Positions 55,626-64,000 of a DNA stretch of 64,000 nt are shown here, piece by piece. Both the position numbers and the translations under genes were made by a program. Within the stretch, counting starts at the first letter, position 1, and every line of letters begins with the position of its first letter. The notes beneath the pieces are model-generated. The model ran no database searches and had not been told where the DNA came from. It worked only from the letters and a program-made list of their open reading frames with translations. Source of the stretch: Mycolicibacterium grossiae (lineage in GTDB: Bacteria; Actinomycetota; Actinomycetes; Mycobacteriales; Mycobacteriaceae); contig NZ_CP043474.1 in assembly GCF_008329645.1 (NCBI RefSeq), positions 1,984,001 to 2,048,000 on the forward strand. Reading direction: 5' to 3'.

Positions 55626-56750
55626 GTGAACGACCTGAGCCGACGGTTCGGCATCGAGTTCCCGCTGTTCGCCTTCAGCCACTGCCGCGACGTGGTGGCC
55701 GCGGTGACCAACGCCGGCGGGTTCGGCGTGCTCGGCGCCACGGCCTACACCCCCGAGCAGCTCGACCGCGAGCTGTCCTGGATCGACGACCACGTGGACG
55801 GCAGGCCCTACGGCGCCGACATCATCGTGCCTGCCACCTTCGAGGGCAAGGGCGAGCGCCTCGGCAAGGCCGACCTCGCCGCGCGCATCCCGGACGCACA
55901 CCGCGACGTCGTGGCGACGCTGCTCGCCGAGCACGGCATCGAACCCGACGCCCGCCCGCGGCTCGGCGGCACCATGCTGTCCGGGGACACCGGCCGCGAA
56001 CTCCTCGACGTCGCCATGAGCCACCCGATCAAGCTGATCGCCAACGCCCTCGGCGTCCCGCCGGACTACATGATCGAGGCGGGCCGGGAGCACGGCGTCC
56101 CGGTGGCCGCGCTCGTCGGCGCGAAGGAACACGCGCTCAAGCAGGTGGCCGCGGGCGTCGACCTGATCATCGCCCAGGGCACCGAGGCCGGCGGGCACTG
56201 CGGCGACGTCAGCACGCTGGTGCTGGTCCCGGAGGTCATCGACGCGCTCGCCGAGGCCGGCAGCGACGTCCCGGTCCTCGCGGCGGGTGGCATCGTCACC
56301 GGCCGGCAGATGGCGGCCGCCATCGCGCTCGGCGCGGCGGGCGCCTGGACCGGCTCGGTGTGGCTGACCACCGAGGAGGCCGAGACCGCGCCGCACACCA
56401 AGGTCAAGATGCTCGCCGCGTCGTCGCGCGACACCGTGCGCTCGGCGGGCCGGACGGGCAAGCCGTCGCGGCAGCTGGTGTCCGACTGGACGAAGGCGTG
56501 GTTGCCCGCCGACGGCGGCGAGAAGCCCCTGCCGCTGCCGCTGCAGTCGATGCTCAGCGAGCCGGTGCTGCGCCGCATCGACGTGCTCGCCGAGCAGGGC
56601 CATCAGGGCGCCCAGGCGCTCGCCACCTACTTCGTCGGCCAGGGCGTCGGGCTGATGCGCGAGGAGAAGCCGGCACGTCAGGTGGTGCTCGACTTCATCG
56701 AGGACTACCTCGCGGCCGCCGAGCGAATGGCCGCGACGCTGCCGGAGTGA
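55626..56750 (+). CDS. Nitronate monooxygenase-type flavoprotein
   Basis: A 374-residue FMN-binding TIM barrel of the 2-nitropropane dioxygenase family. It has TNAGGFGVLGATAYTPEQLD, QGTEAGGHCGDVSTLVLVP with the catalytic-region His, and PVLAAGGIVTGRQMAAAIALG for FMN phosphate. The substrate may be alkyl nitronates or a quinone. The GTG at 55626 is 22 bases after the epimerase stop. M. tuberculosis lacks this gene at the equivalent position as far as I recall. A short tandem repeat covers its stop. Confidence 0.88.
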   Translation: MNDLSRRFGIEFPLFAFSHCRDVVAAVTNAGGFGVLGATAYTPEQLDRELSWIDDHVDGRPYGADIIVPATFEGKGERLGKADLAARIPDAHRDVVATLLAEHGIEPDARPRLGGTMLSGDTGRELLDVAMSHPIKLIANALGVPPDYMIEAGREHGVPVAALVGAKEHALKQVAAGVDLIIAQGTEAGGHCGDVSTLVLVPEVIDALAEAGSDVPVLAAGGIVTGRQMAAAIALGAAGAWTGSVWLTTEEAETAPHTKVKMLAASSRDTVRSAGRTGKPSRQLVSDWTKAWLPADGGEKPLPLPLQSMLSEPVLRRIDVLAEQGHQGAQALATYFVGQGVGLMREEKPARQVVLDFIEDYLAAAERMAATLPE

Positions 56751-56785
56751 CGCTGCCGGACTGACGGGGGCGCCGGACTGACGGG
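56741..56785. repeat. Short imperfect tandem repeat over a stop codon
   Basis: Three units of about 14 bases, GCCGGA(G/C)TGACG, begin at 56741, 56755 and 56772. The first contains the stop of the nitronate monooxygenase gene. The later units repeat a TGA, so they supply reserve stops. The array lies in the 57-base convergent gap before the histidine kinase gene. Confidence 0.6.
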
Positions 56786-56807
56786 CGGGCTGGATCGACC
56801 GGCGCCG

Positions 56808-57832
56808 CTACTCCGCGCCGGCCAGCGGCAGCCGCACCTCCAGGCGCGCCCCGGTGTCGAGGTTGTAGGCCGTGACCGTGCCGTGGTGGGCCTGCACCAG
56901 ACCCGCGGCGATCGCCAGTCCGAGCCCCGAGCCGCTGGGCAGCGACGAGTCGTCGCGCGGCACCCGGCCGTTGGAACCGCGGTAGGCGACGTCGAAGACG
57001 CGCGCCAGGTCGGCCTCGTCGATGCCGACGCCGGTGTCGTCCACCCGGGCCCACGCCCCGAGCTCATCGGACCCCACCGACAGGGCCACCCGGCCACCGT
57101 CGGGAGTGTGCGCGATCGCGTTGGCCACCAGGTTCGACAGCACCCGCACCAGCGCGCGGTCGCTGCCGATGACCCGCACCGGCTCGCTGGGCAGGTCGGC
57201 GCGCAGCGTCACCCCGGCCCGTTCGGCGGTGATGCGGTGGGCGTTGATCACGTCGTCGACCACCTCGTCGAGCGCGACCTTGTCGTAGGCGGGCTGGATG
57301 GCGCCGGCGTTGATCTTCGACATCTCGAACAGGTCGTCGACCATCTCCGAGAGCCGCACCGTCTCGTGCTCGATGTGCTGGGCGTGGTCGCGGATCTCGT
57401 CGCCGGTGACGACGCCGTCGGCGATGGCCTCGGCGACGGCGCGGATGCCGGCCAGCGGCGTGCGCAGGTCGTGGCTGACGAACGCCACCAGGCGTCGCCG
57501 GGACTCCTCGGCGGCGTGCTCGGAATCGCGGATCTGCTGCTCCCACACCGTTCTTCGGGCCTGATAGCGCCCCAGCATGATCGCGGCGGGAATGGTCACG
57601 ACCGACACGATCACCAGCACGATCACGATGCGTTCGAAGCGCTGGGTGAACATGAAGCCGCTCGCGCCGAGGATGCCGGTGAACGTCGCGACGGTCGGGA
57701 TCAGGACCAGCACCACCATGCTGACGGCGATCGACCAGGACCGGGCGAGCCGGATGAGCAGCGCACCGGCTAGCACCACCGGTAGCGAGCAGGCCAGCGC
57801 CAGCCCGACGATCTCGGCCAGGGCGGGTTCGG

Positions 57833-57836
<4 letters not shown>
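56808..57836 (-). CDS. Two-component sensor histidine kinase
   Basis: The 342-residue kinase has three membrane helices in the first 95 residues ([40 protein letters not shown] and [20 protein letters not shown]) with almost no extracellular domain, so it may sense a membrane signal. The H-box is [16 protein letters not shown], the N-box [14 protein letters not shown], and the G-boxes [13 protein letters not shown] and [16 protein letters not shown] overlaps the response regulator stop (GTGA), so the pair is one operon. It has no obvious M. tuberculosis counterpart at this place. Confidence 0.9.
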
Positions 57837-58513
<677 letters not shown>

Positions 58514-58521
58514 GACGATCC

Positions 58522-58527
58522 AGGGTA
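58522..58527 (-). promoter_or_regulatory. -10 box for leaderless response regulator
   Basis: On the minus strand TACCCT (complement of 58522-58527) is followed by eight bases and the GTG at 58513. The gap to the divergent glycosyltransferase (58573) is only 59 bases. Confidence 0.55.
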
Positions 58528-58572
58528 ACCGCGAATGAGCCGTTCGCACCGCGTGTCATCGTTTCGTCAGGG

Positions 58573-59271
58573 ATGTCCATGTTTCGGATCAGCGTGATTG
58601 GCAAACCTCCACCGGTGGGCGACGGTCGGGTGACGGTGGTGCTGCCGTGCATGAACGAAGCCGACTCACTACCCGGCGTCCTGGCCGGCATCCCGGACGG
58701 TTACGAGGCGCTCGTCGTCGACAACAACAGCACTGACGGGACGGCCGAGGTGGCACGCAGGCACGGCGCTCGAGTGGTCGCCGAATCCGTTCCGGGTTAC
58801 GGTTCGGCGGTGCACGCCGGAATCGAGGCCGCCGCAACCGAATTCGTCGCCGTCATCGACGGCGACGGCTCGTTGAACCCCGCCGACCTGCCGGCCCTGG
58901 TGCGCGACGTCGAGGGCGGGGCGGACATGGCCGTCGGCCGCCGCCGACCTGCCCGGGGTGTGCGCTGGCCGTGGCACGCACGTCTCGGGACCGCCGCGGT
59001 GAGCTGGCGGTTGCGCACCCGGCACGGACTGGGAGTGCACGACATCGCGCCGATGCGGGTGGCACGCCGCGACGCCGTCCTCGGCCTCGGGGTGGTCGAC
59101 CGCCGGTCGGGCTATCCGCTCGAACTGCTGGTCCGCGCCGCCGCCGCCGGGTGGCGCGTGGTGGAGCGCGACGTGGCCTACGGCGCGCGCACGGGCGGCC
59201 GGTCCAAGGTCAGCGGCTCGGTGCGCGGCAGCGCCCACGCGTCCGTCGACTTCTGGCGGGCCATCTCGTGA
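58573..59271 (+). CDS. Family 2 glycosyltransferase (Rv0539-like)
   Basis: The 232-residue GT-A enzyme has [38 protein letters not shown], the metal-binding DGDGS in [19 protein letters not shown], and [11 protein letters not shown] and [20 protein letters not shown]. It resembles polyprenol-phosphate mannosyltransferase-like enzymes but lacks membrane helices. The ATG at 58573 follows GTCAGGG. It corresponds to Rv0539. The stop overlaps the DUF2064 gene (GTGA), so the two are made together. Confidence 0.88.
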   Translation: MSMFRISVIGKPPPVGDGRVTVVLPCMNEADSLPGVLAGIPDGYEALVVDNNSTDGTAEVARRHGARVVAESVPGYGSAVHAGIEAAATEFVAVIDGDGSLNPADLPALVRDVEGGADMAVGRRRPARGVRWPWHARLGTAAVSWRLRTRHGLGVHDIAPMRVARRDAVLGLGVVDRRSGYPLELLVRAAAAGWRVVERDVAYGARTGGRSKVSGSVRGSAHASVDFWRAIS

Positions 59272-59945
59272 ACCCGCCCGACGACGTTCCCTGTACCGCG
59301 CTGGTCGTCGCCAAGGCGCCCGTCCCGGGGTTGGCGAAGACCCGCCTGGCCGCCTCCATCGGGCCCGAGGCCGCCGCCGACGTCGCCGCTGCCGCGCTGC
59401 TCGACACCCTCGACGCGGTGCTGGCGTCGTCGCTGTCCGGGCGCGTCGTCGCGTTCACCGGCGACCTCGACCGTGCCTGCCGGTCCGCCGAGATCCGCGC
59501 GCGGCTGGCCGACGTCACGGTCGTGGAGCAGCGTGGCGAGGACTTCGCCGAGCGGCTCGTCGGGGCGCATGCCGACGCCGCGGCGGCCACCGGTCACCCC
59601 GTCCTGCAGATCGGCATGGACACTCCGCAGGTGAGCGGCCCGCTGCTGACGCGGTGCGCCCGCACGCTGCTCGCCGAGCCGGCCATCCTCGGCATGGCCC
59701 GCGACGGCGGCTGGTGGGTGCTCGGCCTGCACGATCCCCGGGTGGCCCAGTGCCTGCGCGCCGTGCCCATGTCTCAGGCGGACACCGGCGAGCAGACCCT
59801 GCGAGCGCTGGTCGCCGCGGGGGTGACACCGGCGTTGGTCGAGGAGCTGGCCGACATCGACACCATCGCCGACCTGGCTGCGGTGGGCCGCGAGTGCGCG
59901 GTGGGAAGTCGGACGAGAAGCGTTGCGGCAGTAGGAGGTACGTAA
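59268..59945 (+). CDS. DUF2064/TIGR04282-type nucleotidyl-glycosyltransferase-like protein
   Basis: A 225-residue GT-A-fold protein with VVAKAPVPGLAKTRLAASIG at the start (nucleotide-binding loop), QIGMDTPQVSGPLLTRCA (metal-binding Asp) and MARDGGWWVLGLHDP. This family is often found beside GT2 enzymes, including in arsenosugar clusters (TIGR04282/TIGR04283), but no radical SAM ArsS gene is present here. It corresponds to Rv0540. GTG overlaps the GT2 stop, and the methyltransferase begins two bases after its stop. Confidence 0.85.
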   Translation: MNPPDDVPCTALVVAKAPVPGLAKTRLAASIGPEAAADVAAAALLDTLDAVLASSLSGRVVAFTGDLDRACRSAEIRARLADVTVVEQRGEDFAERLVGAHADAAAATGHPVLQIGMDTPQVSGPLLTRCARTLLAEPAILGMARDGGWWVLGLHDPRVAQCLRAVPMSQADTGEQTLRALVAAGVTPALVEELADIDTIADLAAVGRECAVGSRTRSVAAVGGT

Positions 59946-59947
59946 GG

Positions 59948-60580
59948 GTGTTCGGGAATCTCTATGATCGGGCGCTCACGGGCGAACGCTGCTGGATCCG
60001 CTACGACGACGGTTCGGTGCACGGACTGGCGGTACGCAGCTGGCTGGGCAGCAAGCGGCGCAGCGACAGCAGCTTCGACCGCGCCGTGGTCGACCTGTGC
60101 GACGGCCCCACGATCGACCTGGGCTGCGGCCCGGGCCGGCTGGTGGCCGACCTGGTGCGCCGCGGCATTCCCGCGCTCGGCGTCGACCAGTCCGCCACCG
60201 CGGTGACCCTGGCCCGCCGCCGTGGTGCGCCTGCGCTGCACCGCGACGTCTTCGACCCGCTCCCCGGCGCGGGCCGCTGGTCGACGGTGCTGCTGGCCGA
60301 CGGCAACGTGGGCCTGGGCGGGGACCCACTGCGTGTGCTGCTGCGTGCCGGCGAGCTGCTGCGGTCGGGCGGCCGCTGCGTCGTCGAGTTCGACCCCGAC
60401 ACCGAGGGCGTCGTGACGCGCTGGGTGCGGCTGGAGTCGTCGAAGACCATCGGCCCGTGGTTCCGCTGGGCGAACGTCGGCCTCGACGGCGCCCGCAAGC
60501 TCTGCGACGACGTCGGCCTCGCCGTCTCCGCGGTGCAGCCGGTGAACGGCCGCATCCTCGCGACGCTCGCCGCGGCGTGA
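59948..60580 (+). CDS. SAM-dependent methyltransferase
   Basis: The 210-residue protein has motif I TIDLGCGPGRLVADLV (about residues 51-66), motif II ALGVDQSATAV, and WSTVLLADGNVGLGG. The GTG at 59948 has GTAGGAGG about nine bases upstream, one of the best ribosome-binding sites in the window, and lies inside the end of the DUF2064 run. It is the third member of the GT2-DUF2064-methyltransferase operon and probably modifies the same product. The substrate is unknown. Confidence 0.83.
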   Translation: MFGNLYDRALTGERCWIRYDDGSVHGLAVRSWLGSKRRSDSSFDRAVVDLCDGPTIDLGCGPGRLVADLVRRGIPALGVDQSATAVTLARRRGAPALHRDVFDPLPGAGRWSTVLLADGNVGLGGDPLRVLLRAGELLRSGGRCVVEFDPDTEGVVTRWVRLESSKTIGPWFRWANVGLDGARKLCDDVGLAVSAVQPVNGRILATLAAA

Positions 60581-60586
60581 GACCCG

Positions 60587-61942
60587 CTACCAGTTGGTGA
60601 AGATCAGGCTGTTGAGCAGCAGTGCGCCCAGCACGTTGAGCGCCAGCCACCACCGCTGCGATCGCGGCGGCAGCAGGGCCCCGGCCGCGACGAACCACAC
60701 CGTGAACGGCAGCCAGATGCGCTCGACCTCGGCCTTGCTCAGCATGCTCAGGTCGGCGCACAGGATCGCGGCCACCGCACCCAGCAGCACCAGGTGCAGG
60801 CCGGCGCGGCGCTTGAGGGCGGCGACGTCGAACAGCCGGGCCAGGCCCGCGACGGTGCCGAGCCCCACGGCGCACACCACCGAGGCGAGGTTGCCCCACA
60901 CCCAGTACTGGAACGGCCGGTCCAGCGCGATGCCCTGCCAGTAACGCTCCTGGACCAGGTGGTAGCCGTCGAACCACCAGAAGCCCGCCGCGAAGAACAC
61001 CGCGACCACCGCCACGGCGGCCAGCACCGCAGGCAGCAGCGCCCGCACGGCCGAGCGCAGCGTCGGGGCGCCGGCCAGCACGGCCACGGCGGGTAGCGCC
61101 ATCAGACCCGCGCCGTAGTTGAGGAAGATCACCCAGCCCAGCAGCAGCCCGGCAGCCGTCGCGGCGACGACCGGCAGCCGCACGGCACCGCGGGAGGCGA
61201 GCGCCAGCAGCGCGATGCCCCAGGCGGCGACGCCGGCGAAGTATCCGTCGGCCGACACCGCGATCCAGATGGCGGTCGGCGCGACGGCGACGAACGGCGC
61301 CGCCCGGCGCGCGATGGTCTCGTCGGCGAGGACGCGGGCCGCGACCACGATGGCCGCGGCGGCACTCGAGCCGACGAGCAGGCACAACGCACCGGCCCAG
61401 GCGCCGCCGGACAGCCCGATGCGGTCCAGCCACACGAAGGTGAGCAGCGCGCCGGGCGGATGCCCCGACACGTGCGTGATCCAGGAGTTCGGCTGGAAGT
61501 CCAGAATTCGGTCGGAGAAGGTGCGGACGGTTTCCGGGATGTCGGTGATGTCGGGCACCTGGCGCAGGTACTCGTGGCGGGCGGTGAGCCGGCCGGCGAA
61601 GCCGCGTTCCCAGCCGTCGATCATCGCCAAGGAGAAGGCCCACGCGGCCGACGTCGCCCACGTCACCCACGGCACCGCCCGCCAGGGCAGCCGTGCGGCC
61701 ACCGACTGGCCGACGAGCACGGCGGCCACGCCGATGACGACGGCGGGCACCGTGCCCCACCCGACGTGCACCTCCCACCAGCCGAAGATCGGTGCCATTC
61801 CGGCGAAGTCGCGGAACCGCTGCGGCGTCGCGTTGATCAGGGGGGTGACGGTGTCGAGGTGCAGGTGCGGCACCGCGAAGGCCGCCACCACCAGCGCGAG
61901 TGCGACGACGACGGCAACGATCTCGCGGCGGGCGGACTTCAC
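60587..61942 (-). CDS. Polytopic membrane protein, possible GT-C glycosyltransferase
   Basis: This 451-residue protein has about ten to twelve hydrophobic helices. The first large loop has FWGWWEVHVGWGTVPAV-like residues and then RFRDFAGMAPIFGWWEVHVG; WITHVSGHPPGALLTFVWLD resembles the conserved loop of lipid-linked GT-C enzymes. It corresponds to Rv0541c. It faces the methyltransferase gene with six bases between stops. The GTG at 61942 was chosen because TAGGGT lies seven bases upstream; GTG at 61951 is upstream of that box's start site. Confidence 0.8.
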   Translation of the reverse strand: MKSARREIVAVVVALALVVAAFAVPHLHLDTVTPLINATPQRFRDFAGMAPIFGWWEVHVGWGTVPAVVIGVAAVLVGQSVAARLPWRAVPWVTWATSAAWAFSLAMIDGWERGFAGRLTARHEYLRQVPDITDIPETVRTFSDRILDFQPNSWITHVSGHPPGALLTFVWLDRIGLSGGAWAGALCLLVGSSAAAAIVVAARVLADETIARRAAPFVAVAPTAIWIAVSADGYFAGVAAWGIALLALASRGAVRLPVVAATAAGLLLGWVIFLNYGAGLMALPAVAVLAGAPTLRSAVRALLPAVLAAVAVVAVFFAAGFWWFDGYHLVQERYWQGIALDRPFQYWVWGNLASVVCAVGLGTVAGLARLFDVAALKRRAGLHLVLLGAVAAILCADLSMLSKAEVERIWLPFTVWFVAAGALLPPRSQRWWLALNVLGALLLNSLIFTNW

Positions 61943-61949
61943 GCCTGCC

Positions 61950-61955
61950 ACCCTA
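61950..61955 (-). promoter_or_regulatory. -10 box for leaderless membrane-protein gene
   Basis: On the minus strand TAGGGT (complement of 61950-61955) is followed by seven bases and the GTG at 61942. No ribosome-binding site is seen. Confidence 0.5.
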
Positions 61956-62009
61956 GGTGGCGTTCTCGTGGGCCGGTCTGACGGTTCGGTGACGCGCGCC
62001 CGGCTCTCG

Positions 62010-62609
62010 TCAGCGCGGTTCGGAGTCGACGACGCCGAGCCGCTCGAGCAGGTAGAGGAAGGCGGCCGCGAAGTCGTTGTCCGAGGTGTCGGCGCGCACC
62101 CGCGCCCAGTCGACCTGCTCGCGCACCGCCCGCACGGGCGGCATCAACTTCGCGAAGTCGCAGTGGTGCTCGTGCAGTGAACGCAGCTTCTGGGTCAGCA
62201 CGACCGTCGGCGGCAGCACCGGCATGGGGATGGCGAGCACGTCGCGCTCCTCGGCCGTCGCGAGGAGTCCGGCGTCCACTCGCGTGCCGTTCACCCGGTG
62301 CAGCACGTCGACGAGCGCTTCGTTCAGCGTGGCCTTGAACAGCCAGTCCTCGGGGGTGCGCTCGATGGCGAAACCGGCCGCGGCCAGTGCGGCGACCGCC
62401 TGATCGACGTCGTCCTCGGCGACCACCACGTCGGCGTCGTGCACCGGTTCGGGGGCGCCGTACGCCCACAGGGCGTAGCTCCCCGCCAACGCGAACGCCG
62501 GCCCATCGGCCTTCAGGGCCGACGCGGCGTGCCGCAGCGCCTTGCGTAACGCGTCGGCATGGCCGAGCACGTCGGGTTCGTCAGCCTCCGGTGAACGACC
62601 GTCCGTCAT
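62010..62609 (-). CDS. Nucleotidyltransferase-like protein
   Basis: The 199-residue protein has the minimal nucleotidyltransferase signature: ALAGSYALWAYGAPEPVHDADVVV, that is GS followed by an HDAD metal pair, then a second acidic residue (VDVLHRVNG). This fold occurs in kanamycin nucleotidyltransferase-type and AbiEii/MNT-type proteins. No antitoxin-like partner is adjacent. The ATG at 62609 was taken; an in-frame ATG at 62621 adds four residues. It is 18 bases from the divergent hydrolase start, so the two promoters overlap. Function unknown. Confidence 0.7.
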   Translation of the reverse strand: MTDGRSPEADEPDVLGHADALRKALRHAASALKADGPAFALAGSYALWAYGAPEPVHDADVVVAEDDVDQAVAALAAAGFAIERTPEDWLFKATLNEALVDVLHRVNGTRVDAGLLATAEERDVLAIPMPVLPPTVVLTQKLRSLHEHHCDFAKLMPPVRAVREQVDWARVRADTSDNDFAAAFLYLLERLGVVDSEPR

Positions 62610-62627
62610 GTGGGTATGCATTACCCC

Positions 62628-63395
62628 GTGCGCGTAGCGACATTCAACATCCTGCACGGCAGGACGGTCGGTGACGGCGTCGACGTCGACCGGCTGGCCG
62701 AGTGCGTCCGCCGCCTCGACGCGGACGTGCTGGCCCTGCAGGAGGTGGACGTGGACCAGGAGCGGTCGGGCCTCGCCGACCTCACGGCGGTGGCGGCCGA
62801 GGCGATGGGCGCGCGCAGCCACCGCTTCGTCGCGGCGATCTCCGGGACGCCCGGCGCGACGTGGATGGCCGCGACGGGCGAGGAGCAGCCGGGCACCGCG
62901 GGCTACGGCATCGCGCTGCTGTCCCGCTATCCGGCCTCGACGTGGCAGGTCGTGCGGATGCCGAGGATCCCGTTCCGCTTTCCCATGTACCTCCCCGGCC
63001 CCAACCGCGTGATGATGGTCGAGGAGGAGCCGCGGGCTGCGGTGATCGGCAGCTTCGACACCCCGCACGGGCCGCTGACGGTCGCCAACACCCACCTCTC
63101 GTTCGTGCCGGGCTGGAACCGGCTGCAGCTGCGGCGGCTGGTTCGCGACCTGCGCGGACTGCCGGGCCCGCACCTGCTGGTCGGCGACCTCAACATGACC
63201 GAGCGCGTGGTGGCCCGCTGGTCGCGGCTGCGTCCGCTGGCCGCGGCGCCGACGTTCCCCGCCGACGTGCCGACGCGCCAGCTCGACCACGTCCTCACCG
63301 ACGATCGCCGGCTGCGGGTGACCGCGGTCGACGCACCGGAGATGCCGATCTCCGATCACCGGCCGCTGGTCGTCGACCTGGACGAACGCGTCTGA
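62628..63395 (+). CDS. Endonuclease/exonuclease/phosphatase-family hydrolase
   Basis: A 255-residue EEP-fold protein. Metal and catalytic residues are visible as VATFNILHG (Asn), LALQEVDVD (Glu), VANTHLSF (His), VGDLNMT (Asp/Asn) and ISDHRPLVVD (Asp-His). Such enzymes cut phosphodiesters in DNA, inositol phosphates or sphingomyelin; the substrate is not clear. The GTG at 62628 puts the first strand at the N-terminus; in-frame ATG 62616 and GTG 62610 are alternatives. It is divergent from the nucleotidyltransferase-like gene. Confidence 0.85.
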   Translation: MRVATFNILHGRTVGDGVDVDRLAECVRRLDADVLALQEVDVDQERSGLADLTAVAAEAMGARSHRFVAAISGTPGATWMAATGEEQPGTAGYGIALLSRYPASTWQVVRMPRIPFRFPMYLPGPNRVMMVEEEPRAAVIGSFDTPHGPLTVANTHLSFVPGWNRLQLRRLVRDLRGLPGPHLLVGDLNMTERVVARWSRLRPLAAAPTFPADVPTRQLDHVLTDDRRLRVTAVDAPEMPISDHRPLVVDLDERV

Positions 63396-63520
63396 CCGAC
63401 CGGCGCTGCGCCCGTCCGTTGGGCGAAGTGGTCGGTACGAGATGCGAAGCGCTTCTCCCGGCGCCGTTTCGCGACGCGGCGAAGCGGGCTTCCCTCCCGG
63501 ACACGTCGAAGGGAGCTGGC

Positions 63521-64000
63521 ATGCGGGTGGGTCTGGTCGGAGTTCCGCGCCTCCTGGCGCCACTGGCGGGGGCACTTGCGTCGCAGGATGCCGAGGTCAC
63601 CGTCTACGGCTGCCTGCAGGACGCCGAGACGCCGGACCGGGCCGACGACGCCGGTTACCGCGTCGTCCGAATGCCGGGCGTGGTCGGACGCACGGCGGCC
63701 GACCTCGCCCCGGTGCTCAACGACTTCGCCCGCTTCCTGGCGTCGGAGTGGGAGACCGACCGGCCCGACGCCGTGAACGCCGACGGGTGGATCCACGGCG
63801 TCGCCGCGCAACTGGCCGCCGACCGCACGTCGATCCCGACGGTGCAGACCCTGCCGCGCCTCGGTGCCGTGACCGGGCAGCGGCAGTCGCGCATCGTGGG
63901 CCCGCCCGCACGATCGCGGCTCGAGCGGTTGCTCGCGAAGTCGGCCACCCGCGTGGCGGCCGCCTGCTCGGAGGACGTCGCCGAATTGATTCGCATGGGG
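63521..64000 (+). CDS. Glycosyltransferase (GT4/GT-B-like), 3' end cut
   Basis: The first 160 residues of a protein that runs off the right edge. The start MRVGLVGVPRLLAPLAGALA, then DAEVTVYGCLQD and PDAVNADGWIHGVAAQLAAD, give the N-terminal Rossmann half of a GT-B glycosyltransferase; KSATRVAAACSEDVAELIRM ends the window. Donor-binding motifs would lie outside. The ATG at 63521 has AAGGGAG about six bases upstream. The donor and acceptor are unknown. Confidence 0.78.
   Translation, partial: MRVGLVGVPRLLAPLAGALASQDAEVTVYGCLQDAETPDRADDAGYRVVRMPGVVGRTAADLAPVLNDFARFLASEWETDRPDAVNADGWIHGVAAQLAADRTSIPTVQTLPRLGAVTGQRQSRIVGPPARSRLERLLAKSATRVAAACSEDVAELIRMG

Noticed and set aside
59268..60580. Arsenosugar biosynthesis cluster, suggested by the TIGR04282-type gene next to a GT2 gene.
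   Set aside because: No radical SAM ArsS or arsenite methyltransferase is seen; the methyltransferase has no clustered cysteines as in ArsM.

Overview
The window looks like the chromosome of a fast-growing mycobacterium (Mycolicibacterium-type). The DNA is very GC-rich, coding is dense, GTG starts are common, and many genes overlap by 1 to 4 bases. Gene content and order follow the Mycobacterium tuberculosis block from icl1/fadB2 (Rv0467-Rv0468) to about Rv0541c. Rv numbers are from memory of that gene order, not from a search. No rRNA, tRNA, CRISPR array, insertion sequence or prophage was seen. No stretch above 300 bases lacks a gene; the longest gaps (21587-21816 and 44001-44236) hold a terminator-like hairpin and a promoter with an operator-like dyad.

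Layout. 1-6110: isocitrate lyase (cut by the left edge) and fadB2, then an accessory patch with a DUF559 nuclease-like gene between two near-identical 54-bp hairpin repeats, a PPK2-type polyphosphate kinase, a TetR regulator and a DUF445 membrane protein. 6111-18411: an XRE regulator, hbhA, small exported or membrane proteins, deoC, nitrilase, murB, a lipoprotein L,D-transpeptidase, and a ROK regulator-mshA-YbjN run preceded by a short ORF with four consecutive Cys codons. 18469-31699: a small secreted protein, gpmA, senX3-regX3, an orphan GSA-type aminotransferase, a Cys-rich protein divergent from ppx1, proC, the 33-residue ribosomal protein bS22, galE2 and an acyltransferase.

31732-45565: a HadA-like dehydratase, SerB-like phosphatase, the tetrapyrrole genes hemA-hemC-hemD-hemB, small membrane proteins, an MpaB-type oxygenase with TetR, a PPOX-fold protein, a P450, and hemL under its own promoter. 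45565-51294: a tightly coupled cytochrome c maturation operon (phosphatase, thioredoxin-like lipoprotein, CcdA, ResB, CcsB, MinD-like ATPase). 51298-64000: small membrane proteins, a class V aminotransferase-like enzyme, menA, MTA phosphorylase, an epimerase, a nitronate monooxygenase, a two-component system, and a coupled glycosyltransferase/DUF2064/methyltransferase trio facing a polytopic membrane protein. The window ends with a nucleotidyltransferase-like gene divergent from an EEP-fold hydrolase, and a truncated glycosyltransferase.

How it works together. The window combines central metabolism (glyoxylate shunt, glycolysis), wall building (murB, Ldt, menaquinone), phosphate and polyphosphate handling (PPK2, SenX3-RegX3, Ppx1), thiol metabolism (mshA), and heme supply followed by cytochrome c assembly. 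A recurring feature is a TANNNT box 6 to 8 bases ahead of a GTG or ATG, the signature of leaderless mycobacterial transcripts; it fixes several start codons here. The most unusual items are the repeat-flanked DUF559 cassette and the polycysteine leader ORF with an RBS-masking hairpin.
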